Source: Superficieibacter sp. HKU1 (GTDB lineage Bacteria > Pseudomonadota > Gammaproteobacteria > Enterobacterales > Enterobacteriaceae). Taken from it: DNA of 64,000 bases. The notes under the pieces are model-generated. The model was not told the DNA's origin and made no database searches. It worked only from the letters and a program-made list of their open reading frames with translations. Of this stretch, positions 31,279 to 39,768 are shown one piece after another (position 1 is the first letter of the stretch; each line of letters starts with the position of its first letter). The stretch is from the NCBI RefSeq assembly GCF_029319185.1, contig NZ_CP119754.1:1674001-1738000 (forward strand). The letters are read 5' to 3'. The position numbers and the translations under genes are program-made.

Positions 31279-32430
31279 ATGGCAGAACAAGACGAAAAAC
31301 CTGAAAACCAGCAGGAAGACAAAAAAGCGGAAAACCAGCAGGAAGACAAAAAATCCGAAAATCAGGAAGATAATCAGAAGAAGGACCAGCGCAAGCGTCC
31401 GGGTAAAAAGCCACTCATTATTCTTGGCATTGTGGTGATCGTGATGATCATCGTGGCGCTGGTGTGGTGGTTGATGACTCGCAATCAGGAAACCACCGAT
31501 GATGCGTTTACCGACGGCGACGCCGTTACTATCGCACCGAAAGTGGCAGGGTATGTAACCGAGCTGCGGGTAAAAGATAACCAGCGGGTGAAAAAGGGCG
31601 ATCTGCTGGTGGTTATCGATCCGCGCGATGCGACGGCACAGCGTGACCAGGCGAAAGCGCAGCTGGGACTGGCCGAAGCGCAGCTGCATCAGGCCCAGGC
31701 GCAACTGGCGCTCTCTAAAGTTCAGTATCCGGCACAGCGCGATGAAGCGCGGGCGCAGGTGCTGAAGGCGCAGGCCGATCAGGCGAATGCCGAGGCGGCT
31801 TATCGTCGTCAGCGCGGTGTCGATCCGCGTGCGACCACCCAACAGAATATTGATTCGGCTAACGCGCAGCTGCGCAGCGCTCAGGCACAAATGGCCAGCG
31901 CCAAAGCGCAGCTTGAGGTTGCAGAGCAGGTCGAGTTGCAGATCCGCCAGCAGGAAACCAATGTTGAAGCGCGCGAGCGGCAGGTCGATCAGGCCCGCGC
32001 CCAGCTTGAAACGGCGGAGCTGAATCTCTCGTGGACCGAAGTTCGCGCGCCGTTTGACGGCTTTGTCACTAAGCGTAACGTGCAGAACGGCACGCTGGTG
32101 CAGGCGGGTACCGCCCTCTTTTCCCTGGTGTCTCCCGATATCTGGATTGTGGCAAACTTTAAAGAGTCGCAGCTGGAACGCCTGCGTCCGGGGAATAAAG
32201 TCAGCATCAAAGTGGACGCTTTCGGCGATATGGAACTCGAAGGTCACGTTGACAGTATCCAGCAGGGGAGTGGCTCAAAATTCGCTGCCTTCCCGTCGGA
32301 AAACGCCACCGGCAACTTCGTGAAAATCGTTCAGCGCGTGCCGGTCAAAATTGTTATCGACAAAGGGCTGGATGAAAATCATCCGCTGCCGCTTGGCCTC
32401 TCCGTGGAACCGAAGGTAACCCTGGAATGA
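31279..32430 (+). CDS. EmrA-like membrane fusion protein of a tripartite efflux pump
   Basis: HlyD-family adaptor of 383 residues. It has an unusual cytoplasmic N-terminus (about 1-46), highly charged and built from nine-residue repeats ENQQEDKK(A/S), then one membrane helix (about 47-68, PLIILGIVVIVMIIVALVWWL). The periplasmic part has the lipoyl motif VKKGDLLVVIDPRDA, a long coiled-coil hairpin (about 115-245) and the barrel segment RAPFDGFVTKRNVQNGTLVQAG. The next gene overlaps by four bases (ATGA). It is paralogous to EmrA and would link the MFS pump to the outer-membrane factor. Its SD is weak. Not present at this E. coli locus. Confidence 0.88.
   Translation: MAEQDEKPENQQEDKKAENQQEDKKSENQEDNQKKDQRKRPGKKPLIILGIVVIVMIIVALVWWLMTRNQETTDDAFTDGDAVTIAPKVAGYVTELRVKDNQRVKKGDLLVVIDPRDATAQRDQAKAQLGLAEAQLHQAQAQLALSKVQYPAQRDEARAQVLKAQADQANAEAAYRRQRGVDPRATTQQNIDSANAQLRSAQAQMASAKAQLEVAEQVELQIRQQETNVEARERQVDQARAQLETAELNLSWTEVRAPFDGFVTKRNVQNGTLVQAGTALFSLVSPDIWIVANFKESQLERLRPGNKVSIKVDAFGDMELEGHVDSIQQGSGSKFAAFPSENATGNFVKIVQRVPVKIVIDKGLDENHPLPLGLSVEPKVTLE
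31303..31356 (+). repeat. In-frame 27-bp tandem repeat
   Basis: Two copies of a 27-base unit (31303-31329 and 31330-31356) differing at only two or three terminal bases, followed by a decayed third copy. They encode ENQQEDKKA and ENQQEDKKS in the cytoplasmic tail of the efflux adaptor. Changes in copy number would keep the reading frame. Confidence 0.85.
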
Positions 32431-33998
32431 CCGACCAGAGCCATGAAAACTGGCGTCCGGCCAGTAATCCATGGGCGGTGGCGATGGTCGTCACGCTCGC
32501 GGTATTTATGGAGATCCTTGATACCACGATCGTGAACGTGGCGCTGCCGCACGTCGCCGGATCGCTGTCGGCCAGCTACGATGAATCCACCTGGGTGTTG
32601 ACCAGTTATCTGGTGGCGAACGGCATCGTGCTCCCCATTTCCGCCTTCCTCAGCCGCGTTTTTGGCCGCAAACAGTTTTTCTTAATCTGTATTGTGATGT
32701 TTACCATCTGCTCCTTCCTGTGCGGGATCGCCACCGAGCTGTGGCAGATTATCCTGTTCCGCATTATGCAGGGCTTTTTCGGTGGCGGACTTCAGCCGAC
32801 CCAGCAGTCGGTGCTGCTGGATTATTTTAAGCCGGAAGATCGCGGCAAGGCATTTGGCCTGTCGTCGATCGCGATTATTGTGGCCCCGGTGCTGGGCCCG
32901 ACGCTCGGCGGCTGGATCACCGATAACTACTCCTGGCGCTGGGTGTTTTTCATTAACATTCCGGTCGGCATCGTAACCGTACTGGCGATTTATCAATTGC
33001 TGGAAGATCCGCCGTGGGAGCGTAAATCTGAAGAGAAATTAAGCATCGACTGGACCGGGATCGGCCTGATTGCCCTCGGGCTTGGCTGCCTGCAGGTGAT
33101 GCTCGATCGCGGCGAGGATGAAGACTGGTTCTACTCAAACTTTATCTGCACCTTCGCGGTACTGACGCTTATCGGCATTGTCGGCGCGATATACTGGCTT
33201 CTCTACGCCCGTAAACCGGTGGTTGACCTGCGCTGTATGGCGGATAAAAACTTTGCCGTCTCCAGCCTGTTGATGGCCGGGATGGCGATGATCCTCTACG
33301 GTAGCTCGGTAGTGATCCCGCAGCTGGCGCAGCAGGATTTGGGCTATACGGCGACCTGGTCGGGGCTGGTACTTTCGCCTGGGGCAATATTAATTGTGCT
33401 GACCATTCCCCTGGTGCTTAAGCTGATGCCGGTGGTGCAAACCCGCTATATCATTGCGTTTGGTTTCTTTCTGCTGGGGGCCGCCTTCTTCTGGTCGCGA
33501 ACGCTGACGCCGAATGTCGACTTTGAAACGCTGGTGCTGTTCCGTAGCGCGCAGTCGCTGGGGCTGGGCTTCCTGTTTGTGCCGCTGACCACCATCGCCT
33601 TTATCACCATTCCACGCCAGCTCAACGCCGACGCCTCGGCGCTGTTTACCATGTTCCGTAACGTGGCGGGGTCGGTTGGCATTTCGCTCTCCACCGCGGC
33701 GATCACCGAGCGGGCGCAGGCGCACAGCGCCCATCTGGCTTATCACACCAGTCCGTTCAACGAACAGTTCCAGCAGGAGATCCGCCAGTCGGCGCAGGCC
33801 ATTCGTGATTTTACCGGGCTGGTGGGCGATCCAATCAGTCTCGCCACCGGACAGATGTACCAGACGATGATTGAGCAGTCGCGCATTCTGGCCTATATCG
33901 ACGTCTTTACGATCCTTAGCGTGGTTGCGCTACTGTTGATCCCTTTTTGTCTACTGCTGTCACCGGTGAAGAGTGAAGGCAGCGCAGGAGCACATTAA
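32427..33998 (+). CDS. DHA2-family MFS drug exporter, EmrB-like
   Basis: Fourteen-helix H+-coupled drug exporter of 523 residues. Family landmarks are LDTTIVNVALPHVAGSL in helix 1 (motif D1), the WVLTSYLVANGIVLP segment, FGRKQFF (motif A region), GGGLQPTQQSVLLDYFKPEDRGKAFG and GPTLGGWITDNYSWRWVFFINIPVG (motif C). This is the EmrB/HsrA/FarB type that works with a periplasmic adaptor. Start overlaps the upstream adaptor gene by ATGA. The drug range cannot be read from sequence. Confidence 0.9.
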   Translation: MTDQSHENWRPASNPWAVAMVVTLAVFMEILDTTIVNVALPHVAGSLSASYDESTWVLTSYLVANGIVLPISAFLSRVFGRKQFFLICIVMFTICSFLCGIATELWQIILFRIMQGFFGGGLQPTQQSVLLDYFKPEDRGKAFGLSSIAIIVAPVLGPTLGGWITDNYSWRWVFFINIPVGIVTVLAIYQLLEDPPWERKSEEKLSIDWTGIGLIALGLGCLQVMLDRGEDEDWFYSNFICTFAVLTLIGIVGAIYWLLYARKPVVDLRCMADKNFAVSSLLMAGMAMILYGSSVVIPQLAQQDLGYTATWSGLVLSPGAILIVLTIPLVLKLMPVVQTRYIIAFGFFLLGAAFFWSRTLTPNVDFETLVLFRSAQSLGLGFLFVPLTTIAFITIPRQLNADASALFTMFRNVAGSVGISLSTAAITERAQAHSAHLAYHTSPFNEQFQQEIRQSAQAIRDFTGLVGDPISLATGQMYQTMIEQSRILAYIDVFTILSVVALLLIPFCLLLSPVKSEGSAGAH

Positions 33999-33999
33999 T

Positions 34000-35526
34000 A
34001 TGCAAAGACGCAACATTTTCTCCCTGACCGTGATGGCGCTGATGGTGGCAGGGTGCAGCGTAGGACCCGACTACAAGACGGCGGTGCCGCAGACGCCAGC
34101 CCGCTGGAATGATGCGGGCAGCAGCGATGTCCCATCGCAAACCCGGCCCCAGGCGGTCGATCCGCGCTGGTGGACGACCTTTAACTCACCGCAACTGAAT
34201 AGCCTGATTGAGCGGGCGATTGCGGGCAATCTGTCGCTACAACAGTCGGTACTGCGCATTGCCGGAGCGCGTGAGCAGTTGAATCAGGCCGGCGGCGCAT
34301 TTATGCCTTCGGTTAACGGCAACTTACAGGCCACCCGGCAGCAGCTGGGGCTGAAAGGCGAGCTGGAATCGCATGATGTTTACGGCCAGCTCGATGATGT
34401 CGACCCGGAACTTCGTGGGGCGCTCGGTCCATTGACCCAGCCAATCAACCTTTATCAGGGCAGCTTTGACGCGCAGTGGGAGCTGGATTTATGGGGCAAA
34501 GTTCGCCGTCAGGTGGAAGCCGCAGATGCGCAACAGCAGGCGGTCATTGAGCAGCGTAACGACGCGCTGGTGTCGCTGGAGGCGGAAGTGGCCCGCGCGT
34601 GGCTGCAACTGCGCGGCGCGCAAAGCATTATCCATACCATGAACACGCAAATTGCCACCGCGCAGCAGACGCTGGAGCTAACCGAAAATCGTCAGCGCGG
34701 CGGGCTGTCGCCGCAGCTGGATGTGGAAAACGCCCGCGCCCAGTTAGGCAATCTCGAAGCGCAATTGCCGCAGTATCAGGCGCAGCAGCGTCAGGCGATG
34801 AACGCCCTTGCCGTATTACTGGGGAAAGCGCCCGGCACGCTGGATAACGAACTGCGGGGTGAACAGCCCCTGCCGCCGCTGCCGAATATCGTTAAAACCG
34901 GCATTCCGTCAACGCTGGCGCGTCGGCGTCCTGACGTGCGAGAGGCGGAGGCTAATCTGCATGCCGCCACCGCGCAAATCGGCGTTTCCGTCGCCCAGCT
35001 GTTCCCCAGCCTGACCTTAAGCGGCCAGTTTGGCATGCGAAATAGCGAGGCCGACTGGCTGACCGACTGGAGCAGCCATTTCTATAGCTTTGGCCCGCAG
35101 GTCTCCATCCCTATTTTCCAGGGCGGGCGTCTGGTCTCCAGCGTCAAACTGGCGCGCGCGCAGCAGGGAGCCAGCGTATTGCAGTATCGGCAGACGGTGC
35201 TCACCGCGCTGAACGATGTGGAAAACGCGCTGGTCAGCTATCGCAGCGATCAGCAGCAGGAGCAGGGACTGGATAAAACCATCGAAGCGCTACAGAACGC
35301 CTTTAATCTGGCCAGCGACAGCTATCGTCAGGGGCTGGCAACCTTTATTGATGTTCTGGATGCCCAGCGGCAGCTGGCGCAGGCGGAACAGCAGCGCGCG
35401 CAGGCGAAAGTGCAGAGCAGCCTTGACCTGGTCGCCCTGTATAAGGCGCTGGGCGGCGGCTGGGAACCTTACCAGACCGTGCGTCTGCCGGACTATTCCG
35501 TCTTCGGCGACGCGCCGCGCGGGTAA
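34000..35526 (+). CDS. Outer-membrane efflux lipoprotein, NodT/OprM family
   Basis: TolC-like outer-membrane channel of 508 residues. A lipoprotein signal peptide ends in the lipobox VAGC (Cys19), followed by SVGPDYKTAVPQTPARW, typical of the NodT family. Two internal repeats of long alpha-helical barrel segments (ARAWLQLRGAQ; LDVENARAQLGNLEAQLPQYQAQQRQAMNALAVLLG; AQIGVSVAQLFPSLTLSGQFG) are present. I start it at 34000: AGGAG precedes it, and the gene begins one base after the pump's stop. It completes the adaptor-pump-channel operon. Confidence 0.9.
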   Translation: MQRRNIFSLTVMALMVAGCSVGPDYKTAVPQTPARWNDAGSSDVPSQTRPQAVDPRWWTTFNSPQLNSLIERAIAGNLSLQQSVLRIAGAREQLNQAGGAFMPSVNGNLQATRQQLGLKGELESHDVYGQLDDVDPELRGALGPLTQPINLYQGSFDAQWELDLWGKVRRQVEAADAQQQAVIEQRNDALVSLEAEVARAWLQLRGAQSIIHTMNTQIATAQQTLELTENRQRGGLSPQLDVENARAQLGNLEAQLPQYQAQQRQAMNALAVLLGKAPGTLDNELRGEQPLPPLPNIVKTGIPSTLARRRPDVREAEANLHAATAQIGVSVAQLFPSLTLSGQFGMRNSEADWLTDWSSHFYSFGPQVSIPIFQGGRLVSSVKLARAQQGASVLQYRQTVLTALNDVENALVSYRSDQQQEQGLDKTIEALQNAFNLASDSYRQGLATFIDVLDAQRQLAQAEQQRAQAKVQSSLDLVALYKALGGGWEPYQTVRLPDYSVFGDAPRG

Positions 35527-35632
35527 TTTCAGAGGATTGGGCAAGAAAAGGACAGGAACGCCACATTCGCGATGGCCCCCTGACGGTTATAACTATGGGG
35601 TAGTCACGTTATCATCCTGAAAGGAGAGTCCT

Positions 35633-36670
35633 GTGCGATATCAAAAACTCGGCAATACCGGTCTGTTTGTTTCTGAGCTGTGCCTCGGCACCATGACCTT
35701 TGGCGGTGAAGAGGGGATGTGGGGGAAGATTGGTCAGTTACGTCAGGCTGAGGCGGAAAAACTGGTCGGCACCGCGCTGGAGGCGGGAATCAATTTTATT
35801 GATACGGCGAATGTATATTCAGAGGGCCGTTCGGAGGAGATCACCGGACAGGCGTTGAAAAACCTGAAAATCCCGCGTGAGGATGTGGTGGTGGCCACCA
35901 AAGTATTTGGCGAAACGGGGACTAAAGGCGTCAACTCGCGTGGCAGTTCGCGCTATCACATTATCAATAGCGTGAAGGACAGCCTGCGCCGCCTGCAACT
36001 CGATCATATCGATCTCTATCAACTGCACGGGTTTGACCCGGCGACGCCGATGGAAGAAACCCTGTACGCGCTGGATAACCTGGTGCAGCACGGCCACGTG
36101 CGCTATATCGGCGTATCGAACTGGGCCGCGTGGCAAATCACTAAAGCGCTGGGGATTTCCGAGCGCAAAGGGCTGGCGCGTTTCGCATCGCTTCAGGCGT
36201 ATTACACCATCGCCGGGCGCGATCTGGAGCGTGAGCTGGTACCGATGATGCAAAGCGAAGGCGTCGGGCTGATGGTCTGGAGCCCGCTGGCAGGCGGCCT
36301 GTTAAGTGGTAAATACAGCCGCGACGGCGGGAGTGAAGCCGGTAGTCGCCGCCAGGAATTCGACTTCCCGCCGGTGGAGCGCGATCGCGCGTTTGATTGC
36401 GTGGATGTAATGCGTAATATCGCCGACAGTAAAGGCGTATCGGTGGCACAGATTGCTCTGGCGTGGCTGTTACATCAGCCGGTGGTCAGCAGCGTGATTA
36501 TCGGGGCGAAGCGCCCTGAACAGCTGACCGATAACATTGCCGCCACGGCGATCCGCCTTAGTGACGAAGAGCTCAAACAACTCGACGCGGTCAGTGCGCT
36601 GCCGCGGGAATATCCCGGCTGGATGCTGGAGCGGCAGGGCGAATATCGCCGCAATCAGCTGAAGGGATAA
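35633..36670 (+). CDS. Aldo/keto reductase
   Basis: NADPH-dependent oxidoreductase of 345 residues with the (beta/alpha)8 AKR fold. The catalytic tetrad is visible: Asp in NFIDTANVY, Tyr in ANVYSEG, Lys in VVATKVFGE and His in YQLHGFD. The cofactor region includes GLMVWSPLAGGLLSGKY and VIIGAKRPEQLTDN. It starts at GTG (35633) with AAGGAGAG upstream; no better ATG exists. It lies after the efflux operon on the same strand with 106 bases between, so may have its own promoter. The substrate is unknown. Absent from this site in E. coli K-12. Confidence 0.87.
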   Translation: MRYQKLGNTGLFVSELCLGTMTFGGEEGMWGKIGQLRQAEAEKLVGTALEAGINFIDTANVYSEGRSEEITGQALKNLKIPREDVVVATKVFGETGTKGVNSRGSSRYHIINSVKDSLRRLQLDHIDLYQLHGFDPATPMEETLYALDNLVQHGHVRYIGVSNWAAWQITKALGISERKGLARFASLQAYYTIAGRDLERELVPMMQSEGVGLMVWSPLAGGLLSGKYSRDGGSEAGSRRQEFDFPPVERDRAFDCVDVMRNIADSKGVSVAQIALAWLLHQPVVSSVIIGAKRPEQLTDNIAATAIRLSDEELKQLDAVSALPREYPGWMLERQGEYRRNQLKG

Positions 36671-36691
36671 CGCGTTACGTTGTGGCCCGTG

Positions 36692-36783
36692 CCCGCGGCG
36701 CGTCGCTTGCGCGGACCTACATTTCTGGTAATACGCTGATTCCAGAGGACTCGTAGGCCGGATAAGCGCAGCGCCATCCGGCA
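36692..36783. repeat. REP/BIME elements
   Basis: Two divergent REP-type units: 36692-36720 (GCCCGCGGCGCGTCGCTTGC core) and 36753-36783 (GTAGGCCGGATAAGCGCAGC core, ending CATCCGGC). This is the arrangement of a bacterial interspersed mosaic element in the 310-bp gap between the aldo/keto reductase and the beta-glucoside operon. Confidence 0.75.
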
Positions 36784-36823
36784 AATCATCACCGGAGCAG
36801 GCATTATTCCTTTCACCATCACC

Positions 36824-36850
36824 GCCCGGCTTTCGCCGGGCTTTTTTTTT
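36824..36850 (+). terminator. Intrinsic terminator
   Basis: Perfect 7-bp stem GCCCGGC / GCCGGGC with a TTTC loop and nine T after it. It insulates the beta-glucoside operon from upstream transcription. Confidence 0.9.
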
Positions 36851-36925
36851 GCCGATCGCCACGATCTTTTCGAATCCGCTCACACTTTCACCTATTACTT
36901 TTTGCCAGCCTGAGCGTAATGGGTA

Positions 36926-36943
36926 TATGACTAGTCATATAAA
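36926..36943. promoter_or_regulatory. Candidate GntR operator (18-bp perfect palindrome)
   Basis: TATATGACTAGTCATATA is a perfect inverted repeat 38 bases upstream of the phospho-beta-glucosidase ATG. A second related dyad GTAAATGACTTTAC follows at 36946-36959 and shares the ATGACT core. The likely ligand is the GntR/UTRA regulator encoded at the end of the same operon. Confidence 0.7.
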
Positions 36944-36980
36944 GTAAATGACTTTACATATGAAACGAAGGAGCCAGTAA

Positions 36981-38357
36981 ATGACAAAAAAACTACCCGA
37001 CGGATTCTTATGGGGTAACTCAGTCTCCAGTATGCAGACGGAAGGTGCCTGGAATGAAGGCGGAAAAGGGAAGTCGGTTTACGATATTCGCGAGGCCAGC
37101 GAGTTTGCCTCTGACTGGAAAGTGGCGACGGACTCTTACCACCGCTACCGGGAAGATTTTGACCATATGCAAAATCTGGGTATGAACTGCTACCGTTTCC
37201 AGATTGCATGGAGCCGGGTATGCCCGCAGGGCGACGGCGAGTTTAATGAAGAGGGCATTGCCTTTTACGATCGCTTTATCAATGACTTGATTGCTCGCGG
37301 TATAGAGCCGATGGTTTGCCTGTATCATTTTGATATGCCGCTGGCGCTGGCTGAAAAGTACAACGGTTTCACCGATCGCCGGGTGATGGAGGCCTTTGTT
37401 CGTTACGGCAAGCAGATGATCGACCGCTTCGGCGACCGGGTGAAATACTGGCTGTCGTTCAATGAGCAGAATATCTTCCATATGCCCGAAGCATTTAAGG
37501 TCGCGGGATATCTGCAGGGCGATCAAACGCTACGTGAGCTGTATCTAATTCAGCACCATACCATGATGGCCCATGTATACCTGACCCGGTACCTGCATGA
37601 AACCCGGCCCGGAAAACTGTTTGGCGGCATGCTGGCACATCAGCTGGTTTACCCGGCGACCTGCAAACCGCGGGATATCTTTTGCGCTCAACAGTACGAT
37701 GAATTCCTGAATCAAAATCTGCTGCGGGTCTACGCGGGGGAAGGGTACAGCCCGGAAGTGCTGGCGGTGGTGAAACGTGAAGGGTTCGAAGATATCTATC
37801 GTGAAGACGATCTTGCCCTGCTTCCGACGGTTAAAAACGATTTTATGGCCTTCAGCTACTACGCCAGCCGAACGCTGGACAGCGATGCCATTCCGGAAAA
37901 CACACCGGTGAACTATTACCTGCTGCATGGTGATAAGCCTAACCCGTGGCTGAAAGCCACCGAATGGAACTGGCAAATCGATCCGCTGGGTTTTCGCACC
38001 ATCATCACCCGCTATTACAACGACTGGCGTCTGCCGGTTTTCCCTATTGAAAATGGTATCGGCGTGATTGAGTCCTGGGACGGCGTCAACATGATTGAGG
38101 ATGACTACCGCATCGACTATCACCGTGAGCATATCAACGCCATGAAGGCGGCCATTTTTGAAGATGGCGCGCAGGTTATTGGCTATCTCGGCTGGGGCCT
38201 GATCGATATCCTGAGCTCGCAGGGCGATATGCGTAAACGCTACGGCGTGGTGTACGTTAACCGTGAAAACCATGACTTAAAAGATCTGAAAAGGGTACCG
38301 AAGAAAAGCTACGCATGGTTACAACAGGTGATCCACAGTAACGGCGAAAAAATGTAG
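36981..38357 (+). CDS. 6-phospho-beta-glucosidase, GH1
   Basis: Glycoside hydrolase family 1 enzyme of 458 residues that cleaves phosphorylated beta-glucosides imported by a PTS. The N-terminal signature is FLWGNSVSSMQTEGAWNEGG. The acid/base is Glu162 in FNEQN and the nucleophile Glu357 in PIENG, both present. The segment around Trp330 (EWNWQIDPLGFRTIITRYYN) forms the aglycone/phosphate end typical of phospho-glucosidases. SD AAGGAG. It heads a three-gene operon with a PTS EIIC and a GntR regulator. It is distinct from BglA/AscB but of that group. Confidence 0.9.
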   Translation: MTKKLPDGFLWGNSVSSMQTEGAWNEGGKGKSVYDIREASEFASDWKVATDSYHRYREDFDHMQNLGMNCYRFQIAWSRVCPQGDGEFNEEGIAFYDRFINDLIARGIEPMVCLYHFDMPLALAEKYNGFTDRRVMEAFVRYGKQMIDRFGDRVKYWLSFNEQNIFHMPEAFKVAGYLQGDQTLRELYLIQHHTMMAHVYLTRYLHETRPGKLFGGMLAHQLVYPATCKPRDIFCAQQYDEFLNQNLLRVYAGEGYSPEVLAVVKREGFEDIYREDDLALLPTVKNDFMAFSYYASRTLDSDAIPENTPVNYYLLHGDKPNPWLKATEWNWQIDPLGFRTIITRYYNDWRLPVFPIENGIGVIESWDGVNMIEDDYRIDYHREHINAMKAAIFEDGAQVIGYLGWGLIDILSSQGDMRKRYGVVYVNRENHDLKDLKRVPKKSYAWLQQVIHSNGEKM

Positions 38358-38386
38358 TTCACCGCCAAACCGGGTTTGTACTGATG

Positions 38387-38412
38387 ACAGGTTGCAGGCG
38401 CCTGCAACCTGT
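38387..38412. promoter_or_regulatory. 26-bp perfect palindrome in the beta-glucoside operon
   Basis: Half-site ACAGGTTGCAGGC followed immediately by its exact complement, with no spacer, centred between 38399 and 38400. It lies 29 bases after the phospho-beta-glucosidase stop and 33 bases before the PTS gene. No T tract follows. It could be an operator or an intercistronic RNA hairpin that lowers downstream expression. Confidence 0.7.
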
Positions 38413-38444
38413 ATTGTCCAGGGAATAAAAGAAAGGGTTCTGCT

Positions 38445-39752
38445 ATGACTGGTACAAATATGCAGTCTTTTACCGATCGCTTCGTCGATATTTCCGCACG
38501 TATTGCCGGGCAGGTGCATTTACGCTCGCTACGGGATGCTTTCGCCGCCATCATGCCGATTTTTATTCTGGCCGGACTGGCGGTACTGGTGAATAACGTG
38601 GTGTTTCCGTGGGTGATGGAAGGGGAGACCTTAACTAAATTCAAACTCTGGGGTGACGCGATTATCAACGGGACGTTGAATATTGCTGCCCTGCTGATTG
38701 CCCCAATGATCGCCTGGTCGCTGGCGCGCAATAAACATATCGACAGCCCGGTTTCGGCAGTGATCATTGCGATATGCAGTTTTATTATTATGATGCCGAT
38801 GCAGGTAGAACTGATTCCGCAAGGTGCGAAGACCACGGTGAGTATTACCCAGGTATTAACCTTCGCCAATATTGGCACTACCGGGATTTTTGCCGGGGTG
38901 ATTATCGGCCTGCTGTCGACTGAGATTTTCATTCGTATTTCGCGCCTTGAGCGGCTAAAAATTTCGTTGGGTGAGAATGTCCCCCCGGCAGTCAGCCAGT
39001 CGTTTTCCTCGTTAATTCCCACTATTCTCACGCTGTCGCTGTTTGCTTTGTTTGCCGCGCTGCTGGCTAACCTGCTGCATACCGATCTCATTCATTTAAT
39101 CACCACTCTGATCCAGCAACCGCTGCGCCTGATTAACACCAGCCTGCCGGGGACGCTTTTTATCTACAGCTTCGGTAACTTCTTATTTACGCTGGGGATT
39201 CATCAGGCGGTGGTCAACAGCGTGATCCTTGAGCCGTTCCTGCTGATCAACACCAATGAGAACATGCTGGCGTTTGCTAACGGGCAGCCTATCCCACATA
39301 TCATCAACAATATTTTTGTCCCGACCTTCGGCATGATTGGCGGCACCGGCAGTACGTTCTCGTTACTGATTGCCATTTTTATTTTCTCGCGGCAGAAAGC
39401 GGCGAAGCAGGTTGCCCGTCTGGCCATCACGCCGGGGCTGTTTAATATCAACGAGCCGGTCATTTTCGGCTTGCCGATTGTGTTTAACATTCCGCTGATG
39501 ATCCCCTTTGTCCTGCTGCCTGCTATCGGCATCTTTTTTGCCTGGGTGTGCACGTCGCTGGGGTTGATATCGCGCTGCGTGGTCATGATCCCGTGGACTA
39601 CGCCGCCTGTGCTCAGCGCCTGGCTTGCCACCGCGGGCGACTGGCGCGCCGTGGTGGTGCAATTGATCATCATTGTCTTTGGTGTATTCTTCTACCTGCC
39701 GTTCCTCAAAATCGCCGAGAGAGTGGCGCAAAAAAATAGCGAAATAGCGTAA
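38445..39752 (+). CDS. PTS EIIC, lactose/cellobiose family
   Basis: Integral membrane sugar permease of 435 residues with about ten helices, of the ChbC/CelB (Lac family) type. The loop GNFLFTLGIHQAVVNSVI and the conserved FNINEPVIFGLPIVFNIPLMIPF, containing the NEPV/I sugar-site Glu, mark the family. There is no IIA or IIB domain in the protein or nearby, so it must use soluble partners encoded elsewhere (for example a chitobiose- or cellobiose-type IIA/IIB). It lies between the phospho-beta-glucosidase and a regulator gene, so a beta-glucoside such as cellobiose or an aryl glucoside is likely. Confidence 0.88.
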   Translation: MTGTNMQSFTDRFVDISARIAGQVHLRSLRDAFAAIMPIFILAGLAVLVNNVVFPWVMEGETLTKFKLWGDAIINGTLNIAALLIAPMIAWSLARNKHIDSPVSAVIIAICSFIIMMPMQVELIPQGAKTTVSITQVLTFANIGTTGIFAGVIIGLLSTEIFIRISRLERLKISLGENVPPAVSQSFSSLIPTILTLSLFALFAALLANLLHTDLIHLITTLIQQPLRLINTSLPGTLFIYSFGNFLFTLGIHQAVVNSVILEPFLLINTNENMLAFANGQPIPHIINNIFVPTFGMIGGTGSTFSLLIAIFIFSRQKAAKQVARLAITPGLFNINEPVIFGLPIVFNIPLMIPFVLLPAIGIFFAWVCTSLGLISRCVVMIPWTTPPVLSAWLATAGDWRAVVVQLIIIVFGVFFYLPFLKIAERVAQKNSEIA

Positions 39753-39768
39753 ATAAAAAGGAAGGGTG

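Noticed and set aside
31228..32247. Open frame of 339 codons antisense to the efflux adaptor gene
   Set aside because: Overlaps the repetitive alanine/glutamine-rich coiled coil, which leaves the opposite strand open; the translation is low complexity.
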